This document shows, one piece after another, positions 1-5,810 of a stretch of DNA of 13,776 nucleotides. Position 1 is the stretch's first letter. Every line of letters begins with the position of its first letter. The DNA comes from Bacillota bacterium (GTDB lineage: Bacteria > Bacillota > Bacilli > Bacillales > Cytobacillaceae), in contig JAEWIG010000366.1 in assembly GCA_023387295.1 (NCBI GenBank), positions 1 to 13,776 of the forward strand. The letters run 5' to 3'. The notes beneath the pieces were generated by a model. The model did no database searches and had not been told where the DNA came from. It saw nothing but the letters and a program-made list of their open reading frames with translations. The position numbers were made by a program, and so were the translations under genes.

Positions 1-495
1 AAAAATCAATGCTTTATCACGGAATCCTGCAAAGTAATTAGTATCAATTTGACCAATAATTAATTTAATTTCAGCGGGTGTTAATGACTCTATTGTGTCT
101 TGTGGTGTTTTTAAAATCTTAATATCCTCATGTATTGGATAGTTTAAAAACTTCTGCTTGTATGCATATCTCAACATGGCTTTAAGTGGTCTGATACGAA
201 TATTTACCGTTACAGGTGACAAGTCTCTTTCCTCAAGCATGTAAGTGATATAGTCTTTAAATACTTCTAAAGTAATTTCTTCATTCTTTAAATCACGTTC
301 GATAAATTCGCAGAAGTAAGTAAAAAACAAATAATGGTCTTCTATCGTTCTCTTTGCTAACCCTTCTGTTGTCTTTACGTCAATAAACCTTTCAAAAATT
401 TCTGTTAATGTTAAATCCACTGGGGCAACAGGATTTCTAATTGTGTATTGACTTCCTTTTGTCTTAACTTTTTTTCTTGTGAAATAAGAAGACAT
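1..495 (-). CDS. Tyrosine recombinase/integrase, N-terminal part (runs off the left edge)
   Basis: An open frame of 165 codons starts at the ATG at 495 and is still open at base 1, so only the N-terminus is present. Residues about 28-115 look like the helical SAM-like core-binding domain of phage-type integrases: LTEIFERFIDVKTTEGLAKR at the start, then SPVTVNIRIRPLKAMLRYA. The stretch near residue 137 (SLTPAEIKLII) and GFRDKALIF at the window edge is the usual entry into the catalytic domain. The catalytic Arg, His-x-x-Arg and Tyr lie outside the window, so activity cannot be judged. GGAGG at 503-507 lies 7 bases before the ATG but is buried in a hairpin. The family cuts and rejoins DNA at att sites. 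The adjacent split tRNA-Sec-like sequence suggests this is the integrase of an element inserted there. The family call is firm; the role as the resident element's integrase is inference. Confidence 0.88.
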   Translation of the reverse strand, partial: MSSYFTRKKVKTKGSQYTIRNPVAPVDLTLTEIFERFIDVKTTEGLAKRTIEDHYLFFTYFCEFIERDLKNEEITLEVFKDYITYMLEERDLSPVTVNIRIRPLKAMLRYAYKQKFLNYPIHEDIKILKTPQDTIESLTPAEIKLIIGQIDTNYFAGFRDKALIF

Positions 496-532
496 AAAAA
501 AACCTCCACTATTATTTTTAAATAGTGAAGGT
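496..532 (-). promoter_or_regulatory. Hairpin that masks the integrase RBS and resembles an intrinsic terminator
   Basis: Read on the minus strand, arm 532-521 pairs with arm 513-502 over 12 positions (11 Watson-Crick, one G-U at 528/506) around a 7-base AT loop. Seven U residues follow directly, ending at the integrase ATG. The 3' arm contains the only good Shine-Dalgarno (GGAGG, 507-503), at ideal spacing. One structure could therefore end incoming transcripts and block translation of any read-through mRNA. RBS-masking hairpins that guard transposase genes against outside transcription are known for several insertion sequences; applying that here is inference. Confidence 0.7.
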
Positions 533-545
533 AGACGATAAAATA

Positions 546-585
546 ACATGGTTATAACTAGATGGTCTAGTATGTACACATGGTT
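546..585. repeat. Short direct and inverted repeats upstream of the integrase
   Basis: ACATGGTT occurs at 546-553 and again at 578-585, 32 bases apart. Between them lie the inverted pair CTAGA/TCTAG (558-562, 566-570, 3-base gap) and the palindrome TGTACA (573-578). A cluster like this between an integrase gene and an attachment site could be recombinase or directionality-factor binding sites, or an operator. The repeats are seen directly; the binding role is a guess. Confidence 0.45.
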
Positions 586-619
586 TTTTAATATTTAGAC
601 CGTTGAATACTTTAACATA

Positions 620-669
620 AAAACCCTTTAAAACCTTGATTTATCAACGTTTATTGACTTTAGGGTTTT
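620..669. repeat. Inverted repeat flanking the tRNA-Sec junction (candidate att site)
   Basis: AAAACCCT at 620-627 and AGGGTTTT at 662-669 form an 8-base inverted repeat 34 bases apart. The right copy spans the point where tRNA-Sec similarity stops (about 664). A second pair, TTGAT/ATCAA (636-640, 643-647), sits between them. AGACCGT is shared between 598-604 and 672-678 in direct orientation. These could be core and arm sites of the neighbouring recombinase. The arrangement is visible; its use in recombination is inference. Confidence 0.4.
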
Positions 670-706
670 GAAGACCGTGGAGGACACCAGTACCCCATTC
701 AGCCCC
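664..706 (-). pseudogene. selC: 5' half of a selenocysteine tRNA (selC), cut after the anticodon loop
   Basis: On the minus strand, 706-664 reads like the 5' part of a bacterial tRNA-Sec. It has an 8-base 5' acceptor strand GGGGCTGA (706-699), two linker bases and a D-arm with CTGGTG in the loop. It then has anticodon arm GGT-CTTCAAA-ACC with UCA at 671-669; CTTCAAA is the same loop as in E. coli selC. Similarity stops at 664: the rest of the anticodon stem, the long variable arm, the T arm and the matching acceptor strand (expected TCAGCCCC plus CCA) are absent leftwards, where AT-rich DNA leads to an integrase. I see no convincing promoter upstream. I read it as selC split by an integrative element; a degenerate relic is the alternative. 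A 36-codon ORF crosses the site but looks accidental. Confidence 0.6.
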
Positions 707-718
707 GTGTAAAAAATT

Positions 719-761
719 AAGTGGAAGTGTTTTTATAAAAATTAATAAGTTCATTCCACTT
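719..761. repeat. Inverted repeat upstream of the selC fragment
   Basis: AAGTGGAA (719-726) and TTCCACTT (754-761) are perfect inverted copies enclosing an AT-rich stretch with the palindrome TTTTTATAAAAA. On the minus strand a T-rich run follows (about 718-711), so it has a terminator-like layout, but the 27-base loop is long and no minus-strand gene ends just upstream. Its function is unclear. Confidence 0.35.
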
Positions 762-830
762 ATGAGTATCTCCTCTTAAAGGACAAATTAATTATATTAT
801 TTTAATATAAAAGAAACAAGGTCTATTTGC

Positions 831-883
831 GAACATTATGTGAACATGATCATGTTGTATCGATTGAAGATTAAGATTATAAT
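831..883 (+). promoter_or_regulatory. Promoter region of yneK with operator-like repeats
   Basis: A consensus -10 TATAAT (878-883) is preceded at 17 bases by a weak -35 TTGTAT (855-860). The 14-base perfect palindrome AACATGATCATGTT (843-856) overlaps the -35. GAACAT is repeated at 831-836 and 842-847, an 11-base step that is one helical turn. The weak -35 covered by a palindrome suggests control by a regulator; which one is unknown. Confidence 0.5.
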
Positions 884-917
884 AAATAGAGGAAAATAAT
901 GTTTGTAGGTGAATAAA

Positions 918-1352
918 ATGCTTGAAGGCTGGTTTTTATGGTTTATCCTATTCTGGGTTGTCGTTTTGACAGGCTCCTTTGCCATTGGCGGTTTTTTTAT
1001 GTTCCGCAAGTTTTTAAAAAAGATGCCGAAAGAAGATGGAAAATCAGATATGGATTGGGAAGAGTATTATGTCAATAAATCTAGGAATCTTTGGCAAAAG
1101 GAAGAAAAGGAATTACTTGAAGAGCTTGTTAGTCCTGTACCTGAACTATTTCGTGATGTCGCTAGGCATAAAATCGCTGGTAAGATTGGTGAGCTTGCCA
1201 TAAAGGAGCAAGCCGAAAAAGTTAATGAAGAATTAGTCATTCGAGGATATATACTAGCGACACCAAAAAGAGATCATAAATTTTTAAGAAAAAGACTAGC
1301 TGAGAAAAATATTAGTATTGCTCCATATGAGCACCTTTTTAGCCACTCCTAA
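918..1352 (+). CDS. yneK: YneK-like DUF2621 membrane-anchored protein
   Basis: A 144-residue protein with one N-terminal membrane segment (about residues 4-26, LEGWFLWFILFWVVVL...), then a charged, soluble and probably cytoplasmic domain. It contains WEEYYVNKSRNLWQKEEKELLEELVSPVPELF in outline and an Arg/Lys-rich C-terminus. This matches my recollection of the B. subtilis YneK/DUF2621 family, whose function is not known. The ATG at 918 is chosen because AGGTG (907-911) lies 6 bases upstream; a GTG at 909 in the same frame lies inside that RBS. In B. subtilis yneK also follows the ccdA-yneI-yneJ group, on the other strand from it as here. It has its own promoter (831-883) and terminator (1341-1371), so it is a single-gene unit. 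Confidence 0.85.
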   Translation: MLEGWFLWFILFWVVVLTGSFAIGGFFMFRKFLKKMPKEDGKSDMDWEEYYVNKSRNLWQKEEKELLEELVSPVPELFRDVARHKIAGKIGELAIKEQAEKVNEELVIRGYILATPKRDHKFLRKRLAEKNISIAPYEHLFSHS

Positions 1353-1371
1353 ATATCGGAGTGGTTATTTT
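1341..1371 (+). terminator. Terminator of yneK
   Basis: CCACTCC (1343-1349) pairs with GGAGTGG (1358-1364), extended by two further pairs (1341-1342 with 1365-1366), and is followed by TTATTTTATT. The stem includes the last codons of yneK and the stop codon lies in the loop. Confidence 0.8.
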
Positions 1372-1430
1372 ATTAAGACTGTTTACGTAAGGTATGCTGC
1401 TTTTAGTTCAATTTTCATTTAATTATCTGA

Positions 1431-1557
1431 GTTGGTTGAAGTGGAGGGCACTTGACTCCTGCGGGAATAGAGGGAAGCGTGAGACCCCACAGGCGCAAGC
1501 GCCGAGGAGGCTCACGTCACTCCCCGCGGAAAGCAAGTGCCCGCAGCGGAAATCAAC
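1431..1557. repeat. 127-bp palindromic Bacillaceae intergenic repeat
   Basis: This GC-rich stretch stands out from its AT-rich surroundings and is an imperfect palindrome. The ends are GTTGGTTG and AATCAAC. GGGCACTTG (1446-1454) mirrors CAAGTGCCC (1544-1552 region), GTGAG (1479-1483) mirrors CTCAC (1511-1515), and the centre is GGCGCAAGCGCC (1492-1503). I recognise segments such as ACTCCTGCGGGA, GTGAGACCCCACAGGCGC and GAGGAGGCTCAC from a repeat found in many copies between genes in Bacillaceae genomes. It encodes no convincing protein and may be a MITE-like element or a structured RNA. It lies between the convergent yneK and yneJ genes, outside both terminators. The rest of 1372-1616 shows nothing else. 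Confidence 0.75.
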
Positions 1558-1606
1558 GGGCAAAATTGGAAGGCAAAAACAACATTATATGCGAAAAGAG
1601 CCTTTA

Positions 1607-1637
1607 TTAAAAAAGAACCACTGAAAGATTCAGTGGT
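1607..1637 (-). terminator. Terminator of yneJ
   Basis: ACCACTGAA (1617-1625) and TTCAGTGGT (1629-1637) form a perfect 9-bp stem with a 3-base loop. On the minus strand it is followed by TTCTTTTTTAAT, a good U-tract, just after the yneJ stop. Confidence 0.9.
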
Positions 1638-1654
1638 CCTCCTAACAATATTAA

Positions 1655-2122
1655 TTAACCTAACTCTCTCTCAAGCTTGCGAAAATCCCGATACATGGCA
1701 ATTCGCCAAGGAACGATCATCGCAAATGCCAGAATCCAAAACATTCCGCTAAGCTGACCAACGTCAATAGATGAGCTTAAGATTAGCTTTCCGATAATAC
1801 GTACTACAAGTAGTCCTATTAAAATAAATACAAATGCCTTCGATCGTTTTAAATAAATTTCATTATCTCTAATTTCGAATTTAGAGGTTTTTATTAACAA
1901 GATTGAAAAAAGCATCCCAACACAAGCTGCCTCTAATATCTCAAGTGGAGTCACCCTAAAAGTTGGCACAATAAACATTAAAGCACCTGTACTCATAAAT
2001 ATTGGCGGTAAAATTATTTTCTTCGCAGATGTTGGCTTCTTTGCTGCCTTCATTCGGATGAACATGACAAAAACAGCCATGAAGACGGCGCCAATTGATG
2101 AAATAATAATAACGAAGTCCAT
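1655..2122 (-). CDS. yneJ: CcdC/YneJ family membrane protein
   Basis: A 155-residue integral membrane protein with about four to five hydrophobic segments (residues 3-22, 38-55, 60-78, 93-112 and 125-142). The charged stretch KTSKFEIRDNEIYLKRSKAF lies in the middle. Sequence and position match B. subtilis YneJ (CcdC), third gene of the ccdA-yneI-yneJ cluster. The family is named for cytochrome c biogenesis by its location, but as far as I know a direct role is not established. The ATG at 2122 has AAGGA just upstream (AGAAGGATGAAGGATT region). A 152-bp gap and a strong terminator (2209-2267) separate it from yneI, so it is unlikely to be simply co-transcribed. No clear promoter was found in that gap. 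Confidence 0.85.
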   Translation of the reverse strand: MDFVIIISSIGAVFMAVFVMFIRMKAAKKPTSAKKIILPPIFMSTGALMFIVPTFRVTPLEILEAACVGMLFSILLIKTSKFEIRDNEIYLKRSKAFVFILIGLLVVRIIGKLILSSSIDVGQLSGMFWILAFAMIVPWRIAMYRDFRKLERELG

Positions 2123-2203
2123 AATCCTTCATCCTTCTTTCTTTCATTTACTAACCCATTATATACTAGTTTACTAAGAGAAGTTACTAAAAAGTTTGGT
2201 AGA

Positions 2204-2267
2204 CCTAAAAAGCTGCCTCAAGTAGGTTATCAAAAGATAGAAATCTTCTAACCTATTGAGACAGCTT
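2204..2267 (-). terminator. Long terminator after yneI
   Basis: A hairpin of about 57 bases. On the minus strand AAGCTG-CTCAA-TAGGTTA (2267-2247 side) pairs with TAACCTA-TTGAG-CAGCTT (2230-2209 side), with small mismatches, and is followed by TTTTTAGG. It directly follows the yneI stop codon. Confidence 0.85.
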
Positions 2268-2274
2268 ATGTACA

Positions 2275-2634
2275 TTAACTTAATACACGGTTAACCGCTT
2301 CTAAAACTCGACCTTCGTCAAAAGGCTTAACAATAAAATCTTTTGCTCCGGCTTCAATGGCTTCAACGACCATTTTCTGCTGCCCCATCGCAGAACACAT
2401 GATGACTTTCGCGTTTGGATATTCTTTCTTTATCTCTTTTACTGCTTCAAGACCGCTCATTTCGGGCATTGTAATATCCATTGTAACTAAATCAGGATTC
2501 AATTCACTGTAAAGCCGGATGGCATCTTTACCATTTTCTCCTTCTCCGACAATTTCATGATTCGCTTTATTTAAAATGCTCGATAAAGTCATCCTCATAA
2601 ATTTTGCGTCATCAATTATTAAAATTCTTGCCAT
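2275..2634 (-). CDS. yneI: YneI: stand-alone CheY-like response regulator (CcdB)
   Basis: 119 residues forming one receiver domain and no output domain. The acidic pocket is D8-D9, the phospho-acceptor is D53 (LVTMDITMP), the switch Ser is S81 (MCSAMGQ) and the conserved Lys is K103 (VKPF). All key residues are present, so it should be phosphorylatable. It is close in sequence to CheY itself, but no chemotaxis genes or histidine kinase are nearby. The neighbours are ccdA and yneJ, as in B. subtilis, where YneI is called CcdB. The ATG at 2634 is chosen over the GTG at 2637 because GGGGG then sits about 7 bases away. It has its own promoter at 2695-2723. The kinase partner and output are unknown. 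Confidence 0.9.
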   Translation of the reverse strand: MARILIIDDAKFMRMTLSSILNKANHEIVGEGENGKDAIRLYSELNPDLVTMDITMPEMSGLEAVKEIKKEYPNAKVIMCSAMGQQKMVVEAIEAGAKDFIVKPFDEGRVLEAVNRVLS

Positions 2635-2694
2635 CACTGTTCCCCCTTGATAAATACAACGGAAGTAATTATCCGTACAAACAACACATTAATG

Positions 2695-2723
2695 AATATA
2701 CCGAAAATTTCGTTAAAATTCAA
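2695..2723 (-). promoter_or_regulatory. Sigma-A promoter of yneI
   Basis: On the minus strand TTGAAT (2723-2718), a 17-base spacer and TATATT (2700-2695). This gives yneI a transcript of its own as well as any read-through from ccdA. A weak hairpin (ACTAAGCG at 2729-2736 with CGCTAGT at 2745-2751) between the ccdA stop and this promoter may be a partial terminator. Confidence 0.7.
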
Positions 2724-2758
2724 TGCAAACTAAGCGACAATTTCCGCTAGTATTTTTA

Positions 2759-3469
2759 TTAAAACCCGGTAAAACCACCAAATAAACCTGATAAAACTGC
2801 AATAATTTTTGTCATCCAGTCAAAGAATAAGACGACACCCATAACCATCATTATGTATCCGCCAACTTTCATGATAAGCATGCTGTTTTTACGTATCCAT
2901 TTAAGCTTACCAATAAAGAATGATAGAATAAAAAACGGAACCGCAAAGCCAAGTATGTAAGCAATCATATAAAGCATAGCCGAATTTGGATTAGAAGCTG
3001 CTAATGAGAGAACAGCACCTAAAATCGGTCCGGTACATGGTGTCCAACCAGCTGCAAAAGCTGTACCTATTAGAACTGAACCTAATAATCCCGCTGGACG
3101 ATTTTTAAACTCGAATTTTCTTTCCTTCATTAAAAACTCTGGCTTAATAAAACCAACAACAATTAAACCAAAGAAAAAGATGAAAATGGCACCTAATTGC
3201 CTAATTAAATCAGCATAATCGGTAAATATACTTCCTAAAAAAGATGTTCCAAACCCCAGTGCAATAAAAACAAGTGAAAAACCAATTAAGAAAAACAGTG
3301 TATGTAGCATACTTCGCTTTTGAAGCATTGCATTGTCTTCTTTCAGTTCACTTACAGACATCCCCGTAATATAAGATAAGAAGGCAGGATATAAAGGCAA
3401 GCAGCAAGGTGAAATAAAGCTTAAAAATCCAGCACCTAACGCAATGAACACATTCAAATCTGTCATCAT
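2759..3469 (-). CDS. ccdA: CcdA, thiol-disulfide transmembrane reductase for cytochrome c maturation
   Basis: 236 residues and six predicted membrane segments, the normal size for CcdA/DsbD-core proteins. The two redox-active cysteine sites are visible: SPCCLPLYP (C22/C23) in the first segment and GWTPCTGP (C145) in the fourth, each with the helix-breaking prolines of the family. CcdA passes electrons from cytoplasmic thioredoxin across the membrane to extracytoplasmic thiol proteins. These keep apocytochrome c cysteines reduced for haem attachment and, in Bacillus, also serve spore maturation. RBS AGGAG lies 5 bases before the first of two tandem ATGs (3469) and 8 before the second (3466); either could be used. 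It is first in the ccdA-yneI-yneJ cluster. A clear upstream sigma-A promoter was not found in 3470-3640, an AT-rich stretch without genes. Confidence 0.95.
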   Translation of the reverse strand: MMTDLNVFIALGAGFLSFISPCCLPLYPAFLSYITGMSVSELKEDNAMLQKRSMLHTLFFLIGFSLVFIALGFGTSFLGSIFTDYADLIRQLGAIFIFFFGLIVVGFIKPEFLMKERKFEFKNRPAGLLGSVLIGTAFAAGWTPCTGPILGAVLSLAASNPNSAMLYMIAYILGFAVPFFILSFFIGKLKWIRKNSMLIMKVGGYIMMVMGVVLFFDWMTKIIAVLSGLFGGFTGF

Positions 3470-3643
3470 AACAACTCCTGTTCAAAACGATTCAACCTTC
3501 ATTCTATCAAAACAATCCTTAAAAAGATAATGATTAGTTTTGAACAATTTATGACAGACTGTTTGAAAAACCTAGACTTTTTACAACAATTATGAATATC
3601 CTCATAAAACTATAAAATTTTTAAGGAAAACAGACGATTTGTT

Positions 3644-3672
3644 TTGAATTTTTTCCCATAATTCGCTATACT
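3644..3672 (+). promoter_or_regulatory. Sigma-A promoter of the Spo0E-like gene
   Basis: TTGAAT (3644-3649), a 17-base spacer and TATACT (3667-3672), each one mismatch from consensus. The leader to the ATG at 3784 is about 105 bases and holds no obvious structure. It includes a 19-codon ORF at 3747-3806 that overlaps the gene start. Confidence 0.75.
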
Positions 3673-3783
3673 AGACAATGTATTAACAAAATTTGTGACA
3701 TTCCTTCATTTTTTTACAACGAAAATTTTAGGAGACTCTGTAATAAATGATTATTATTAACATTCTGAAGGGACAAATAGGCC

Positions 3784-3966
3784 ATGCCAAAACAAGAGTT
3801 GATTAATTTAATCGAACAAAAAAGATTTGAATTAATACAAGTGGCCAATAAGAGTGGGTTTAATTCTGCTGTAACAATTAAATATAGTCAAGACCTTGAT
3901 AGACTATTAAATGAGTATAATCGAACTTTCATTAAGAATATCCCAACACATTTTGTAGAGCACTAA
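3784..3966 (+). CDS. ynzD: Spo0E family aspartyl-phosphate phosphatase (YnzD position)
   Basis: A 60-residue, all-helical protein with the Spo0E-family pattern: LIEQKRFELIQVANKSGF, then SQDLDRLLNEYNR. The family signature S-Q-x-L-D (here SQDLD, about residues 35-39) is the segment that contacts and dephosphorylates Spo0A~P. The product would delay sporulation by draining Spo0A phosphate. It lies between ccdA and sirA/yneF as ynzD does in B. subtilis, divergent from ccdA. The start at 3784 is the only one after an in-frame stop at 3778. RBS AAGGGA lies 10 bases upstream, slightly long, which may mean modest translation. Promoter 3644-3672 and terminator 3968-4007 make it a single-gene unit. 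The family is sure; exact orthology to ynzD rests on position. Confidence 0.88.
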   Translation: MPKQELINLIEQKRFELIQVANKSGFNSAVTIKYSQDLDRLLNEYNRTFIKNIPTHFVEH

Positions 3967-3967
3967 G

Positions 3968-4007
3968 AAAGACCAGCTACCGTATGTACATACAGCAGCT
4001 GGTCTTT
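3968..4007. terminator. Bidirectional terminator between ynzD and the ABC genes
   Basis: A perfect 11-bp stem, AAAGACCAGCT (3968-3978) with AGCTGGTCTTT (3997-4007), encloses the palindrome GTATGTACATAC (3982-3993). T-rich sequence lies on both sides. It serves two genes that converge here. Confidence 0.85.
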
Positions 4008-4015
4008 GCTCTTTA

Positions 4016-5806
4016 TTAAACCGTACTGTCAACCATTTCAGATACGTTGTTTTGCAATAAATACATTTTATGGTATAAACCACGTTTAGCAAGTAGCTCT
4101 TGATGGGTCCCTCTTTCAACTATTTCTCCTTGATGTAAAACGAGAATTTGCTCCGCATCTTGAATCGTCGATAATCGGTGTGCAATCGCGATCGTTGTTC
4201 TGCCCTTTCTCATTTTCCCTAAGGCAAATTGAATCGCTTCTTCAGTTTCTGTATCAATATTTGCAGTTGCTTCATCAAGTACTAAAATTTGTGGGTTTGT
4301 GACAATTGTTCGAGCAAAAGCGATTAGCTGTCTTTGTCCACTAGAAAAAGTAGAGCCCCGTTCAACTACTTGGTGTTCAAACCCGTCCGCTAATTTTTCA
4401 ATAAAGAGATGTGCCTGTACAAACTCTGCAGCAGCCTTTATTTCTTCATCCGTAAGTGATTTATTATGCAAACGGATATTATCCTTCACCGTACCATAAA
4501 AGAGAAATGGATCCTGTAGGACTAAACCCATTTTTTTTCTCAGCTCTTCTTCAGAAAAGGATTTAATGGATTGACCATCAATATAAATATCCCCTCTCTC
4601 AAACTCATAAAAACGCATCATTAAATTAATAATAGAGCTCTTCCCACTTCCGGTATGACCTACAAGTGCTACCGTTTCTCCGGGCTTAGCAGTAAATGAA
4701 ATATTCTTCAGCACATCCCGCTTTCCATCGTAGGAAAAACTAACATGACGAAACTCAATTTCTCCCATTGTTATGTTATTACTTTCATCCGCTTGTTGCT
4801 TTGGTGCGAGTTCCGTTTCATCGAGCAAATGAAACGCTCTTGTAGCAGCAACAATTGCTTGCTGATACATAGATAATCTTTGCATTATTTGACTAATTGG
4901 TTCAAATAAACGATCTAAGTAGCTAATAAATGCGTAGATGACACCTATCTCGATTGGGCTATTTAACGAAGTCACACCAAAAAAGCTCAAAACAAGGATA
5001 AGTGCAAAAAAATACACTAGGTTTATCGCAGGACCAAGCAATAAAGCATCTACTCGAATATTTTTCATACCTGCTTTATTGTGTAAAGAATTTATTTCGT
5101 CAAATTCTTTTCGAAAACGCTTCTCTTGCCGAAAAACTTGAATGATATTCATTCCTTGTAAGGATTCACTTAACTTAGCATTAAGCTGGCTCAATCTTTC
5201 TCGCATATCTTGATAGAAAACAGAGCTATACTTTCTATAAGTACGCATAATTAGAAAAATAATCGGCATCGTCAAGAGACAAAACAAGGCCATCTTCACA
5301 TTAAGATAAAACATCGCAGAGAAAATTCCAACTATTAAAAACCCACCTTGGATAAAAGTAACTAATACAGTTACGAACATATCTTTAATGGCTTCGGTGT
5401 CATTTGTAACCCTTGATACAATACTTCCAGCTGGAGTTTTATCAAAATATTTCAATCCTAGTTTTTGCACCTTCGTATATACATCAACACGAAGTTGCTG
5501 AATTATTTTCAAGGCAATTTCCTGAAATTTTAACAATTGAAAATAAGAAACAAACACATTGACAACTTGTATAATCATATAAGTAGCACCTAGAGCAAAA
5601 ATAGGCTCAAACACAATGTTTCTTGGGCTTAAATAGTCATCAATAAATATTTTAATTAATATCGGTCCGATTATTTCTCCGATCGTCGCTAAAAGCAATA
5701 AGCAAAAAGCGAGAATAATCATCTTCTTATGCGGCTTTGTGTAGGATAGTAAACGAAAAAGGATTTTTCGCTGTTCCTTCCCGTCCATGTTCTGTGTTTT
5801 TTCCAT
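4016..5806 (-). CDS. ABC exporter subunit with intact catalytic site (half of a heterodimer)
   Basis: 596 residues: six membrane segments (residues about 27-310) fused to an ATPase domain (about 345-585), the type IV exporter layout. Motifs: Walker A GHTGSGKS (383-390), Q-loop Q431, signature FSSGQ (487-491, where LSGGQ is usual), Walker B ILVLDE with D511 and catalytic E512, and switch H543 (AHRLS). Walker B is normal but the signature is altered, the reverse of the partner encoded just upstream. Together they should form one active and one degenerate ATP site, as in BmrC/BmrD and LmrC/LmrD drug exporters. It lacks the long N-terminal insertion of BmrD (YheH), so YknV/YfiC-type is closer. 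The ATG follows the upstream stop by 4 bases and its RBS GGGAGGA is made of that gene's last codons, so the two are translationally coupled. The substrate is unknown; a drug or lipid is likely from the family. Confidence 0.9.
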   Translation of the reverse strand: MEKTQNMDGKEQRKILFRLLSYTKPHKKMIILAFCLLLLATIGEIIGPILIKIFIDDYLSPRNIVFEPIFALGATYMIIQVVNVFVSYFQLLKFQEIALKIIQQLRVDVYTKVQKLGLKYFDKTPAGSIVSRVTNDTEAIKDMFVTVLVTFIQGGFLIVGIFSAMFYLNVKMALFCLLTMPIIFLIMRTYRKYSSVFYQDMRERLSQLNAKLSESLQGMNIIQVFRQEKRFRKEFDEINSLHNKAGMKNIRVDALLLGPAINLVYFFALILVLSFFGVTSLNSPIEIGVIYAFISYLDRLFEPISQIMQRLSMYQQAIVAATRAFHLLDETELAPKQQADESNNITMGEIEFRHVSFSYDGKRDVLKNISFTAKPGETVALVGHTGSGKSSIINLMMRFYEFERGDIYIDGQSIKSFSEEELRKKMGLVLQDPFLFYGTVKDNIRLHNKSLTDEEIKAAAEFVQAHLFIEKLADGFEHQVVERGSTFSSGQRQLIAFARTIVTNPQILVLDEATANIDTETEEAIQFALGKMRKGRTTIAIAHRLSTIQDAEQILVLHQGEIVERGTHQELLAKRGLYHKMYLLQNNVSEMVDSTV

Positions 5807-5810
5807 CTCT

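Noticed and set aside
563..578. TGGTCTAGTA shared between 563-572 and the yneF leader (minus strand near 7970)
   Set aside because: A single 10-base match in AT-rich DNA with no other shared context is likely coincidence.
644..754. A 36-codon minus-strand ORF (ATG at 754) crossing the tRNA-Sec-like sequence
   Set aside because: No RBS at suitable distance, and the match of this DNA to tRNA-Sec explains its sequence better. An accidental open frame of this size is expected.
831..844. A LexA-like CGAAC at 830 in front of yneK
   Set aside because: The second half-site (GTTYC) is missing. The repeat pattern there is GAACAT at an 11-base step instead.
1394..1752. Two overlapping plus-strand ORFs of 71-76 codons
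   Set aside because: They lie across the palindromic repeat, the yneJ terminator and the antisense of yneJ. They have no good RBS and repetitive low-information composition.
3747..3806. A 19-codon ORF upstream of and overlapping the Spo0E-like gene
   Set aside because: AGGAG lies 12 bases from its ATG and the peptide shows no leader features such as codon runs. No attenuator follows. Probably chance.
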